DNA of 36,513 bases, from the NCBI GenBank assembly GCA_012728975.1, contig JAAYDZ010000044.1, positions 1-36,513 on the forward strand, read 5' to 3'. The notes beneath the pieces are model-generated. The model ran no database searches. It was not told the DNA's origin and saw only the letters and a list, made by a program, of their open reading frames with translations. The number at the start of each line of letters is the position of its first letter. Within the stretch, counting starts at the first letter, position 1. Source of the stretch: Bacteroidales bacterium. Its GTDB lineage: Bacteria > Bacteroidota > Bacteroidia > Bacteroidales > UBA932. Made by a program: the position numbers and the translations under genes. This document shows, one piece after another, positions 1 through 6,250 of the stretch.

Positions 1-546
1 ATGTGTTCTTACCTTGCCGTTTCAAAGAGTGTGAAGACAGCTACCGGCCTTGGAATTGCGGTGCTGTTTGTGCTTGTTGTAACCCTTCCGATCAACTATT
101 GGTTAAATAAGTATCTGCTCGAACCGGCTGCTCTTACCTGGATCAATCCTGATTATGCATCAATAGATCTGAGTTTCCTCAGTTACATAGTATTTATTGC
201 GGTTATCGCCTCAATTGTGCAGATCGTGGAGATGGTTGTAGAAAAATTCAGCCCTGCGCTTTACTCTTCATTGGGTATTTTCCTTCCTCTGATTGCTGTA
301 AACTGCGCAATCCTCGGTGGTTCGCTCTTTATGCAGGAGCGAGGCTTTGCAAATGTGGGTGAAGCCTTCTCTTTCGGTCTCGGTTCGGGATTCGGTTGGT
401 TCATCGCTATAGTGGCAATAGCAGCCATAAGGGAGAAACTTGCTTATTCCAATGTTCCGAAACCCCTCAAGGGTCTTGGCATATCATTCATCATCACCGG
501 TCTAATGGGTATAGCCTTTATGAGTTTCATGGGCATCAAATTGTAG
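1..546 (+). CDS. nqrE: Na+-translocating NADH:quinone reductase subunit E (5' truncated by window)
   Basis: Integral-membrane subunit of the sodium-pumping NADH:quinone oxidoreductase, acting in the inner membrane. The visible 181 residues are very hydrophobic, with about five membrane segments. They carry family landmarks such as SLGIFLPLIAVNCAILGG (about residues 90-107), in which the conserved Cys takes part in the membrane Fe centre shared with NqrD, and the C-terminal FGSGFGW/AIREK stretch. Known NqrE proteins are about 200 residues and begin roughly 20-25 residues earlier; the Met at position 1 lines up with an internal Met before the LAVS segment. The real start is therefore outside the window. 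nqrF follows after 12 bases, as in other nqr operons. Confidence 0.95.
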   Translation: MCSYLAVSKSVKTATGLGIAVLFVLVVTLPINYWLNKYLLEPAALTWINPDYASIDLSFLSYIVFIAVIASIVQIVEMVVEKFSPALYSSLGIFLPLIAVNCAILGGSLFMQERGFANVGEAFSFGLGSGFGWFIAIVAIAAIREKLAYSNVPKPLKGLGISFIITGLMGIAFMSFMGIKL

Positions 547-558
547 GAGGAAGCAAGT

Positions 559-1821
559 ATGGATGTAAACGTATTTATTATTACCGTTATTGCCGCTCTG
601 GCACTTATCTTGCCGCTTGTCGCTTTGTTGCTTTATATTAAGGCTAAACTTACCCCTTCGGGCAATGTCATTATTGATATTAATAATGGAAGTAAGGAGA
701 TTTCTGTTCCGCAGGGAAATTCTCTACTAGCGACTCTCGCCAATGAGAAGATATTTCTGCCTTCAGCCTGTGGGGCAAAGGGTACTTGTGGAGAGTGCAA
801 ATGTCGTGTGCTTGAAGGAGGCGGCACAATTCTCCCTACTGAGGTGGGCTTCTTTACCCGAAAGCAGATATTGAACAACTGGCGTCTCGGTTGCCAGGTC
901 AAGGTAAAGGACAACCTAAAGATTGTCGTGCCTGAGTCTACACTTAGCGTTAAGAAGTGGGAGTGTGAGGTTGTTTCTAACGACAACGTGGCCACCTTTA
1001 TTAAAGAATTTTGCGTCAAACTTCCCGAAGGGGAGGATCTTAATTTCCGTTCCGGTGGCTATATTCAAGTGGATGTGCCAGAAATGACACTTAACTACAG
1101 CGATTTTGAGATAGATGAAAAGTATCGCGATGATTGGAAGAATATGGGATTATTTGATCTTAAGATGGTCAATTCCGAAGAGACTTTGAGGGCATATTCA
1201 ATGGCTACCTATCCTGCAGAGGGGAATATCATCAAGCTTAATGTGCGTATTGCTACCCCTCCTTTTAACCGTGAGACAGGTAAGTTTGAAAATGTCAATC
1301 CGGGCGTCTGCTCTTCCTATATTTTCTCTCTTAAACCGGGTGACAAGGTGATGATCTCAGGGCCATACGGAGAATTCTTTGTGCCTGATGATGTCACAGA
1401 TGATCAAGAATTCGTGTTTATTGGTGGTGGTGCCGGTATGGCCCCTATGCGTAGTCATATTATGCATCTATTCAAGACTGAAAAGACTACCCGTAAGGTT
1501 AACTTTTTCTACGGTGCACGTAGCCTGAAAGAAGCTTTTTATCTTGAGGACTACAAGGCCCTCGAAAAAGAATTCCCTAACTTTAAGTTCAATCTTGCCC
1601 TTGATCGTCCCGATCCTGAGGCAGATGCAGCAGGGGTTCCTTATGTTCCGGGATTTGTACACTCTGTGCTTTATGATACCTATCTCAAGAACCACGAAGC
1701 TCCCGAGGATATCCTCTACTTTATGTGTGGTCCTCCGATGATGGTTCAGTCGGTCAATGGTCTTCTTGACAGTCTGGGAGTTGAGCCGGAGTCTATACTT
1801 TATGACGATTTCGGTAATTAA
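559..1821 (+). CDS. nqrF: Na+-translocating NADH:quinone reductase subunit F
   Basis: NADH-oxidising subunit that passes electrons from NADH through FAD and a [2Fe-2S] centre into the sodium pump. The 420 residues show an N-terminal membrane anchor (about 5-27), then a plant-type ferredoxin domain with Cys71, Cys77, Cys80 and Cys112. A ferredoxin-reductase module follows, with the FAD motif RAYS at 211-214 and the glycine-rich NAD motif starting at Gly289 (GGGAGMAPMRS). The length fits the family. A purine-rich AGGAGG overlaps the nqrE stop about 8 bases before this ATG; such a strong Shine-Dalgarno is uncommon in this phylum. It is the last nqr gene, and a strong hairpin terminator follows it. 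Confidence 0.97.
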   Translation: MDVNVFIITVIAALALILPLVALLLYIKAKLTPSGNVIIDINNGSKEISVPQGNSLLATLANEKIFLPSACGAKGTCGECKCRVLEGGGTILPTEVGFFTRKQILNNWRLGCQVKVKDNLKIVVPESTLSVKKWECEVVSNDNVATFIKEFCVKLPEGEDLNFRSGGYIQVDVPEMTLNYSDFEIDEKYRDDWKNMGLFDLKMVNSEETLRAYSMATYPAEGNIIKLNVRIATPPFNRETGKFENVNPGVCSSYIFSLKPGDKVMISGPYGEFFVPDDVTDDQEFVFIGGGAGMAPMRSHIMHLFKTEKTTRKVNFFYGARSLKEAFYLEDYKALEKEFPNFKFNLALDRPDPEADAAGVPYVPGFVHSVLYDTYLKNHEAPEDILYFMCGPPMMVQSVNGLLDSLGVEPESILYDDFGN

Positions 1822-1848
1822 TCGTCAAAAATGGAAGTTTTATTTGTG

Positions 1849-1878
1849 TACGGGCGGCCTGCGGCTGCCCGTATTTTT
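1849..1878 (+). terminator. Rho-independent terminator after nqrF
   Basis: TACGGGC at 1849-1855 pairs with GCCCGTA at 1867-1873, and the stem extends inward (GGCC/GGCT) to a three-base loop, giving about 11 pairs. A run of five T follows. It lies 27 bases after the nqrF stop and separates the nqr operon from the tRNA. Confidence 0.85.
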
Positions 1879-1898
1879 GTTAAAACGAGGGGGAAATA

Positions 1899-1928
1899 TT
1901 GGAATTTTCAAAAATAAAACTATCTTTG
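1899..1928 (+). promoter_or_regulatory. Bacteroidetes-type promoter for tRNA-Glu
   Basis: TATCTTTG at 1921-1928 matches the TAnnTTTG -7 consensus of Bacteroidales, and TTGG at 1899-1902 sits 18 bases upstream as a -33 element. Predicted transcription would begin about 10 bases before the mature tRNA. The motif match is seen directly; activity is inferred. Confidence 0.65.
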
Positions 1929-1944
1929 CAGTCCGTTAACAAAT

Positions 1945-2017
1945 GGCCCTATCGACTAGTTGGTTAGGTCGCAACTCTCTCAAGGTTGAAACACGAGTTC
2001 GAATCTCGTTGGGGCTA
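1945..2017 (+). tRNA. tRNA-Glu (anticodon CTC)
   Basis: The 73 bases fold into a full cloverleaf. The acceptor stem is GGCCCTA with TGGGGCT, including a G-U pair at 1-72 and a U-G at 6-67. The D arm is GACT/GGTC with a GGTT-containing loop, and the anticodon stem is CAACT/GGTTG with loop CTCTCAA, placing CTC at 1979-1981. The variable region has 4 bases and the T arm is ACGAG-TTCGAAT-CTCGT. The discriminator is A and CCA is not encoded. CTC reads GAG codons, so this is a glutamate tRNA. It has its own promoter and terminator. Confidence 0.92.
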
Positions 2018-2021
2018 CGTC

Positions 2022-2051
2022 AAGGGGATGGCTTTTAGTCATCCCTTTTTT
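2022..2051 (+). terminator. Rho-independent terminator after tRNA-Glu
   Basis: GGGATG at 2025-2030 pairs with CATCCC at 2040-2045, extended outward by A/T and G/T pairs, followed by six T. It begins 5 bases after the tRNA 3' end. Confidence 0.8.
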
Positions 2052-2052
2052 G

Positions 2053-2060
2053 TATCTTTG
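2053..2060 (+). promoter_or_regulatory. -7 promoter box upstream of the DUF5009 gene
   Basis: TATCTTTG matches TAnnTTTG and lies 25 bases before the ATG at 2086, directly after the tRNA terminator. No clear TTTG is seen at the -33 spacing, which falls within the terminator stem. The gene must need its own promoter because a terminator precedes it. Confidence 0.5.
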
Positions 2061-2085
2061 GAGGGAAAATCGTGACAATTCTATT

Positions 2086-3291
2086 ATGGAACAACAATAT
2101 TTCTCAAGGCGCAATCATGCTATTGATCTCCTTAGGGCAATGGTTATGGTGCTGATGGTCTTTGTTAACGACCTTTGGCGCATAACGTCTTACCCTCGCT
2201 GGCTTGGACATGCTGCGGTAGGAGAGGACTTTCTGGGCCTCTCCGATATAGTTTTCCCCTGTTTCCTCTTTGTGGTGGGAATGTCCATTCCTTACGCCCT
2301 GGAAGGGCGTGATGCAAAGGGGAAAAGCACTATGAGTATTTTAAGTCACATTTTTACCAGGTCACTGGCCCTTATAGTTATGGGTGTGTTTCTGGTAAAC
2401 ACAGAGAGCGGCATGTCGCCTGACGCTCTTCTTTCTAATACCATATACAAGCTATTTCTGCTTGTAGCCTTTTTTCTCATTTGGAACTACAAGTCGAACA
2501 AATGGTTTCAAATAGCCGGAGTGGCACTACTGCTATTTCTGGCCTTCGTCTTTAAGGATCCTAAAGGAGGTTACCTGAGCGCACGCTGGTGGGGTATTCT
2601 GGGGCTTATCGGATGGAGTTATCTTTTCTGCGCGCTGACTTATCTCTTTACCCGCGCCCGTCTGAAATATATAGTGGCTGTCTGGGGTGCCCTTCTACTG
2701 GTCAATATGCTCCTTACACCTCTTCGCGAGGGAATTTCTACTTCAGGGAGCAGATTGTTATTCGGTCTGCCTAAAATCAATTTTCTGGGTGACTTTACTG
2801 ACGCACTACACGTAGGTAACGGTCACACTCAGCTCTTGACGATGAGTGGAGTGATGCTCTCGGTTATTTCAATGAAATTGGATCGAAAAAAGGCTTTTAC
2901 CAAAGCTCTGGCTGCTATAGTTGCGGTCATCGTGCTATTGCTGGCAACTTGGCTAACCCGCCAATGGTGGATTATAGATAAGATTGGCGGCTCCCTCCCT
3001 TGGGTACTCGTCTCCTCGGCTATTGCTGTGGGGATGTACGCTCTCCTGAGTTGGCTTGTAACGATAGGGAAGGCAGGATGGCTCAGCTTCCTGAGGCCTG
3101 CCGGCACTTCAACACTCACCTGTTATATTATGCCGCATCTCCTCTACAGCCTTATGACCATCTTCGGTTTTTCAACCCCTGCATGGATGAATGATGGAAT
3201 AGTGGGCATCATCAACTGCATCTGTTTCTCGCTCCTTTGCTTGTTTTTGACCTGGCTCTTTGGAAAAATGGGATTAAAGTTGAAAATATAG
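2086..3291 (+). CDS. DUF5009 / HGSNAT-like polytopic membrane acyltransferase
   Basis: A 401-residue integral membrane protein with about ten to twelve hydrophobic segments. The N-terminus (RNHAIDLLRAMVMVLMVFVND, then SDIVFPCFLFVVGMSIPYAL) is typical of the DUF5009 / heparan-alpha-glucosaminide N-acetyltransferase-like family, also called NagX-like near GlcNAc genes. By family analogy it may move an acetyl group across the membrane onto a sugar amine; its substrate is not known. The ATG at 2086 is chosen because an upstream in-frame TTG at 2050 lies in the terminator tail and before the -7 box. It is a single-gene unit closed by a shared terminator at 3306-3340. Confidence 0.75.
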   Translation: MEQQYFSRRNHAIDLLRAMVMVLMVFVNDLWRITSYPRWLGHAAVGEDFLGLSDIVFPCFLFVVGMSIPYALEGRDAKGKSTMSILSHIFTRSLALIVMGVFLVNTESGMSPDALLSNTIYKLFLLVAFFLIWNYKSNKWFQIAGVALLLFLAFVFKDPKGGYLSARWWGILGLIGWSYLFCALTYLFTRARLKYIVAVWGALLLVNMLLTPLREGISTSGSRLLFGLPKINFLGDFTDALHVGNGHTQLLTMSGVMLSVISMKLDRKKAFTKALAAIVAVIVLLLATWLTRQWWIIDKIGGSLPWVLVSSAIAVGMYALLSWLVTIGKAGWLSFLRPAGTSTLTCYIMPHLLYSLMTIFGFSTPAWMNDGIVGIINCICFSLLCLFLTWLFGKMGLKLKI

Positions 3292-3305
3292 GATACTAAA
3301 AAGCA

Positions 3306-3340
3306 AATGAGGTGCTCAATTGAACACCTCATTCCTCTTT
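3306..3340. terminator. Bidirectional terminator between convergent genes
   Basis: AATGAGGTG at 3306-3314 pairs with CACCTCATT at 3325-3333. Apart from one mismatch, the inner part is the palindrome TCAATTGA. T-rich sequence follows on the plus strand and A-rich sequence precedes it, so it can serve both the acyltransferase gene and the convergent superoxide-reductase gene. Confidence 0.75.
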
Positions 3341-3377
3341 AATGCAGATATAATACTGCTCTACGGGTCTTGCTATC

Positions 3378-3758
3378 TTAAAGCTCTTTTTTCCAAAGTC
3401 CGTGCAGGTTGCAATATTCATAAACTGCAACAGGTTTTCCTGAGCAGGTGCAGAACTCCGCTTCGGGTTTTCCATCGTGGGGCAGGCCAACACGGGCTCC
3501 GCCATTATCAGTCTCTAAATAGATAAAGGCAATATGATGCTCAGGCAACATGGGATGAGGTACGCTACCTACTTCTACCTTAATTGTACAATCATCCAAC
3601 TTAGTTACCACAGGTACGTGTTTCTCACCGCCGGCATCCTCGGTATGGGCAATAAGCTTTTCCATTGGTTTTCCGCAGCAAAATACGGGAACTCCCGAAT
3701 CAACCACTTTCCCTACAACATTACCACAAATAGTACATTTAAAAAATTTTGCAGCCAT
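3378..3758 (-). CDS. dfx: Desulfoferrodoxin (two-iron superoxide reductase)
   Basis: Reduces superoxide to hydrogen peroxide in the cytoplasm without making oxygen, a defence typical of anaerobes. With the start at 3758 (126 residues), the N-terminal desulforedoxin domain has Cys8, Cys11, Cys27 and Cys28 for Fe(SCys)4. The neelaredoxin-type domain has the active-site Fe ligands His47, His68, His74, Cys116 and His119, and Glu45-Lys46 (EKHVP), where the Lys is known to help attract superoxide. The ending YCNLHGLWK is classic. A second ATG two codons upstream (3764) is possible. The ferredoxin gene lies 58 bases upstream on the same strand and may be its electron partner. Confidence 0.95.
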   Translation of the reverse strand: MAAKFFKCTICGNVVGKVVDSGVPVFCCGKPMEKLIAHTEDAGGEKHVPVVTKLDDCTIKVEVGSVPHPMLPEHHIAFIYLETDNGGARVGLPHDGKPEAEFCTCSGKPVAVYEYCNLHGLWKKEL

Positions 3759-3816
3759 AATCATTTATTTTTAAGTTATTAATTACATATATTAAAAGTT
3801 ATAATATCAATCTTAC

Positions 3817-3999
3817 TTAGTTCAATTGTTTAATTGCCCTCATTGGACACCTTCTAATGCATATTCCACATTCAATGCACAAATAATAATCAATAATCGG
3901 ATATCCGTCGTCACCTTGAGAAATTGCACCTTCAGGACATATCTCAATCAACGGACAACGATGATCATGAGGACATTTATTTCTATCAACTACAATCAT
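3817..3999 (-). CDS. Small ferredoxin-like 4Fe-4S protein
   Basis: A 60-residue ferredoxin-type protein, presumably a cytoplasmic electron carrier. The second motif is canonical, CxxCxxCxxxCP at Cys41, 44, 47 and 51. The first is altered: Cys9, Cys15 and Cys21 are spaced C-x5-C-x5-CP instead of CxxCxxCxxxCP. One cluster (Cys41, 44, 47 plus Cys21) is complete by family rules, whereas the other would have only Cys51, Cys9 and Cys15 plus perhaps His11 or His13. It is upstream of and probably co-transcribed with the superoxide reductase. The promoter -7 box (4014-4021, minus strand) leaves a leader of only about 8-10 bases. Confidence 0.85.
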   Translation of the reverse strand: MIVVDRNKCPHDHRCPLIEICPEGAISQGDDGYPIIDYYLCIECGICIRRCPMRAIKQLN

Positions 4000-4013
4000 A
4001 ACCTTATTTTATG

Positions 4014-4044
4014 CAAATTTAAATAAAACTTTCAATTCTACAAT
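4014..4044 (-). promoter_or_regulatory. Promoter of the ferredoxin-superoxide reductase unit
   Basis: On the minus strand TAAATTTG (4021 down to 4014) matches the TAnnTTTG -7 box, and ATTG (4044-4041) lies upstream with 19 bases between. The ATG is at 3999, so the leader would be very short. The -33 element falls inside the first palindrome of the operator at 4035-4065. Confidence 0.65.
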
Positions 4045-4065
4045 AGAATAATTCTAAATTAGAAA
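4035..4065. promoter_or_regulatory. Tandem palindromic operator, Fur/PerR-like 7-1-7 layout
   Basis: Four alternating half-sites, ATTCTA, TAGAAT, ATTCTA and TAGAA, form two adjacent inverted repeats (ATTCTACAATAGAAT at 4035-4049; ATTCTAAATTAGAAA at 4051-4065). A third overlapping one lies between them (ATAGAATAATTCTAA at 4043-4057). Centres are 8 bases apart. Each 15-mer has the 7-1-7 symmetry used by Fur/PerR-family regulators. It covers the -33 element of the ferredoxin promoter, which fits repression. The regulator's identity is inferred; no regulator gene is in the window. Confidence 0.6.
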
Positions 4066-4200
4066 ATAAAAATACCTTATGATAGATGTAATTGTTCGAT
4101 AAAGGTAGAGACAAAATGTTACTATCTGTTTTTTTACCAAAACCATCTCATTATGCAAACAGATTTTTCCTATCTTTACACAAACAAAATATCGTTTATC

Positions 4201-4989
4201 ATGAAAAAGAATTTTAACAGTGTTATCCGTATGATGGCGGAGGCTGCGAGATATTTGTGGGAGAAGGGTTGGGCGGAACGAAATGGAGGCAATATTTCTT
4301 GCAACGTATCACAGTATAAGAGGCTATTTGAAGGTATTTCTCCGCTTTCGGTGGAATTGGATGGGGGAGTGGATGTACCGGCTCTTGCAGGTGCATTGTT
4401 GCTGGTGACCGGTACAGGAACGCGTATGCGCGATGTGGCTTCGGATCCTATGGCCAATATGGCGGTGATACGCATCTGCGATGACGGACGCCACTATGTG
4501 ATTTTAGCAGAGAGGCCGGTAAGACCTACTTCCGAACTTCCTTCGCATCTCGCCATACATAATTATTTCCTGCAAAGCGGCTCTCCCTGCAAGGCAGTGA
4601 TGCATACACATCCGACAGAACTTGTAGCAATGTCCCACCACGCGCCCTTTCTGGAAAAAGATGTGCTGGGTACTCTCTTGCGCAGTCTGATTCCCGAGAC
4701 CTATATTTTCTGTCCCAGAGGGCTGGGAATAGTGCCTTATGCGCTTCCAGGATCACAACAATTGGCAGAGAGCACTCTTGAGCAGTTGCGCTCTCATGAT
4801 GTAGTTCTTTGGGAGAAGCATGGTGTGCTCGCAGTGGGAAAGGACCCCGTTGAGGCATTTGATATGATCGATATTCTCAACAAGTCGGCACAGATATATG
4901 TGAGAGCTCGTGCAATGGGTTTTACGCCTGTCGGGCTGACATCTGAACAGATGGAAGAACTGAAGAAAGGTTTCATACCATTTGGATAA
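4201..4989 (+). CDS. rhaD: L-rhamnulose-1-phosphate aldolase
   Basis: Class II zinc aldolase that splits L-rhamnulose-1-phosphate into DHAP and L-lactaldehyde in the cytoplasm. The 262 residues follow the RhaD pattern: ERNGGNIS at 26-33 (phosphate site), VTGTG, TSELPSH (the Glu is the expected catalytic acid/base), HTHP with two Zn ligands, and EKHGV with the third Zn His. The ATG at 4201 is preferred over the in-frame ATG at 4153, because it matches the RhaD N-terminus and because a weak -7-like TATCTTTA at 4171-4178 lies between them. No rhaB, rhaA, rhaT or fucO is adjacent, so the gene stands alone. Confidence 0.9.
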   Translation: MKKNFNSVIRMMAEAARYLWEKGWAERNGGNISCNVSQYKRLFEGISPLSVELDGGVDVPALAGALLLVTGTGTRMRDVASDPMANMAVIRICDDGRHYVILAERPVRPTSELPSHLAIHNYFLQSGSPCKAVMHTHPTELVAMSHHAPFLEKDVLGTLLRSLIPETYIFCPRGLGIVPYALPGSQQLAESTLEQLRSHDVVLWEKHGVLAVGKDPVEAFDMIDILNKSAQIYVRARAMGFTPVGLTSEQMEELKKGFIPFG

Positions 4990-5093
4990 GGGTTTCATCT
5001 TTAATGCGAAAAAATAGCCCACTCATCCATCGGTTTGATGCCAAGTGAAAGGTAAAAGTCAATCGAGGGCTGATTTTATCTTATTTCTTTTGA

Positions 5094-5101
5094 TATCTTT
5101 G
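5094..5101 (+). promoter_or_regulatory. -7 promoter box immediately before the first chromate transporter gene
   Basis: TATCTTTG matches TAnnTTTG. Only 8 bases separate it from the ATG at 5110, so transcription would begin at or next to the start codon. No convincing TTTG is seen at the -33 spacing. Confidence 0.5.
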
Positions 5102-5109
5102 TGCCCGCA

Positions 5110-5652
5110 ATGCTTTGGGAATTATTTTGGACATTCTTTAAACTAGGTACCTTTACATTCGGTAGCGGGTATGCGATGATCCCGATGATAGAAAGGGAGG
5201 TTGTCGACCGTAAGAAATGGTTTGACAGAGAGGATTTTTACAACCAGTTTACCCTTGCACAGTCGGCTCCGGGACCTTTTGCTCTCAATACTGCCGTATT
5301 TGTAGGCTACAAGATGAAAGGCTGGTGGGGCTCTTTGGTATCTGTTATCGGTGTCTCGATATCACCTTTTGTTATTATTCTGCTTATTGCTATCTATTTG
5401 AGCGGATTCAGCACAAATCCGGTTGTTGAGGCGGCTTTTAAAGGTATCAGGCCGGCGGTTATTGCAATGATAGCGGTTCCTTTCATTAATATGATGAAGG
5501 GGCTCAGATGGTATTTCATTGCCTTGGCGATTAGTATTGCCGTTGTTGTGTGGTTGACCGGCATTTCACCGATATGGTTTCTTTTGGCGGGAGCAGCAGT
5601 TGGAGTTTTAGCCGCAATTAGCGGCAAAAAGAGAGGGGAGGTGAAGCAATGA
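5110..5652 (+). CDS. Chromate transporter family protein, first half (short CHR)
   Basis: Inner-membrane protein of 180 residues with one CHR domain. The N-terminus FFKLGTFTFGSGYAMIPMIERE followed by FTLAQSAPGPFALNTAVFVGY is the family signature. About five to six membrane segments are visible. Short CHR proteins are usually encoded as adjacent pairs that act together in opposite membrane orientation; the next gene overlaps by 4 bases and is the partner. Chromate efflux is known for the long family members, and the natural substrate of this pair is uncertain. The ATG at 5110 is preferred to GTG 5101, which overlaps the -7 box. Confidence 0.88.
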   Translation: MLWELFWTFFKLGTFTFGSGYAMIPMIEREVVDRKKWFDREDFYNQFTLAQSAPGPFALNTAVFVGYKMKGWWGSLVSVIGVSISPFVIILLIAIYLSGFSTNPVVEAAFKGIRPAVIAMIAVPFINMMKGLRWYFIALAISIAVVVWLTGISPIWFLLAGAAVGVLAAISGKKRGEVKQ

Positions 5653-6170
5653 TCTACCTTCAACTCTTTCTTTCCTATCTTAAAATAGGATTTTTCGGTT
5701 TCGGAGGCGGATATGCGATGATTTCGCTTATACAGAATGAGATTGTAGTGCGTAATAATTGGCTTACGGCACTGGAACTTGCCGATATAGTAGCTATATC
5801 GCAAATGACTCCGGGTCCGATTGCCATCAACTGCGCTACTTATGTGGGTTATGCTGTAACAGGCAATGTTTGGGGGTCGCTTTTGGCCACATTTGCAGTA
5901 TGTCTGCCGCCTCTGACTATAATGACGGTAATTACCATCTTTTATCGCCGGCTCCACGACAACTACATCGTCAAAAGCGCTCTTTCGTGGATGAGACCGG
6001 TGATGACAGGAATGATCGGCGCTGCAGCTCTGATGTTTCTCAACAGGGAGACATTTGTGGATTGGGTGAGTATCGTGATATTTGCGGTGAGTTTCGTTGC
6101 AATCTGGAAAAAGTTCAATCCTATACTTCTATTGATAATAGCTGCTGTGGCGGGCATACTCATCTATTAG
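5649..6170 (+). CDS. Chromate transporter family protein, second half (short CHR)
   Basis: The partner CHR domain, 173 residues, with YLKIGFFGFGGGYAMISLI near the N-terminus and ISQMTPGPIAINCATYVGY as the second signature. It starts within the stop of the previous gene (ATGA, 4-base overlap), implying translational coupling. Multiple hydrophobic segments support an inner-membrane location. The role is inferred as an anion (chromate-like) transporter acting as a heterodimer with the upstream half. Confidence 0.88.
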   Translation: MIYLQLFLSYLKIGFFGFGGGYAMISLIQNEIVVRNNWLTALELADIVAISQMTPGPIAINCATYVGYAVTGNVWGSLLATFAVCLPPLTIMTVITIFYRRLHDNYIVKSALSWMRPVMTGMIGAAALMFLNRETFVDWVSIVIFAVSFVAIWKKFNPILLLIIAAVAGILIY

Positions 6171-6186
6171 CCATAGGCTGTTTTTT
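6168..6186 (+). terminator. Weak hairpin plus T-run after the chromate transporter pair
   Basis: AGCC (6169-6172) and GGCT (6176-6179) form a four-pair stem with an ATA loop, followed by G and six T. The stem overlaps the stop codon. The stem is short, so termination may be partial. Confidence 0.35.
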
Positions 6187-6187
6187 G

Positions 6188-6217
6188 TTTGAGTTTCGAT
6201 TATTATGGTTACTTTTG
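6188..6217 (+). promoter_or_regulatory. Promoter of the amino-sugar salvage cluster
   Basis: TTTG at 6188-6191 (-33) and TACTTTTG at 6210-6217 (-7, matches TAnnTTTG) are separated by 18 bases. The ATG of the kinase is at 6251, so the leader would be about 25-30 bases. Confidence 0.65.
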
Positions 6218-6250
6218 TGTTTTGTTTCAACCGTAAATATTGTTATACAT

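Noticed and set aside
1-3. ATG at position 1 as the start of nqrE
   Set aside because: The first residues align with an internal part of NqrE (before LAVSK); about 20-25 N-terminal residues are missing, so the gene is cut by the window edge.
2050-2085. TTG start for the DUF5009 protein at 2050
   Set aside because: It lies in the tRNA terminator tail and upstream of the -7 box at 2053-2060; the ATG at 2086 matches the family N-terminus.
4990-5093. Terminator or riboswitch after rhaD
   Set aside because: AGCCC and GGGCT are complementary, but the loop of about 40 bases and lack of a T-run make a terminator unlikely, and no known riboswitch pattern is seen.
5759-6250. 164-residue N-terminal extension of the sugar kinase frame
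   Set aside because: It overlaps the second chromate transporter gene in another frame and shows no family similarity; the kinase motif begins at the ATG at 6251.
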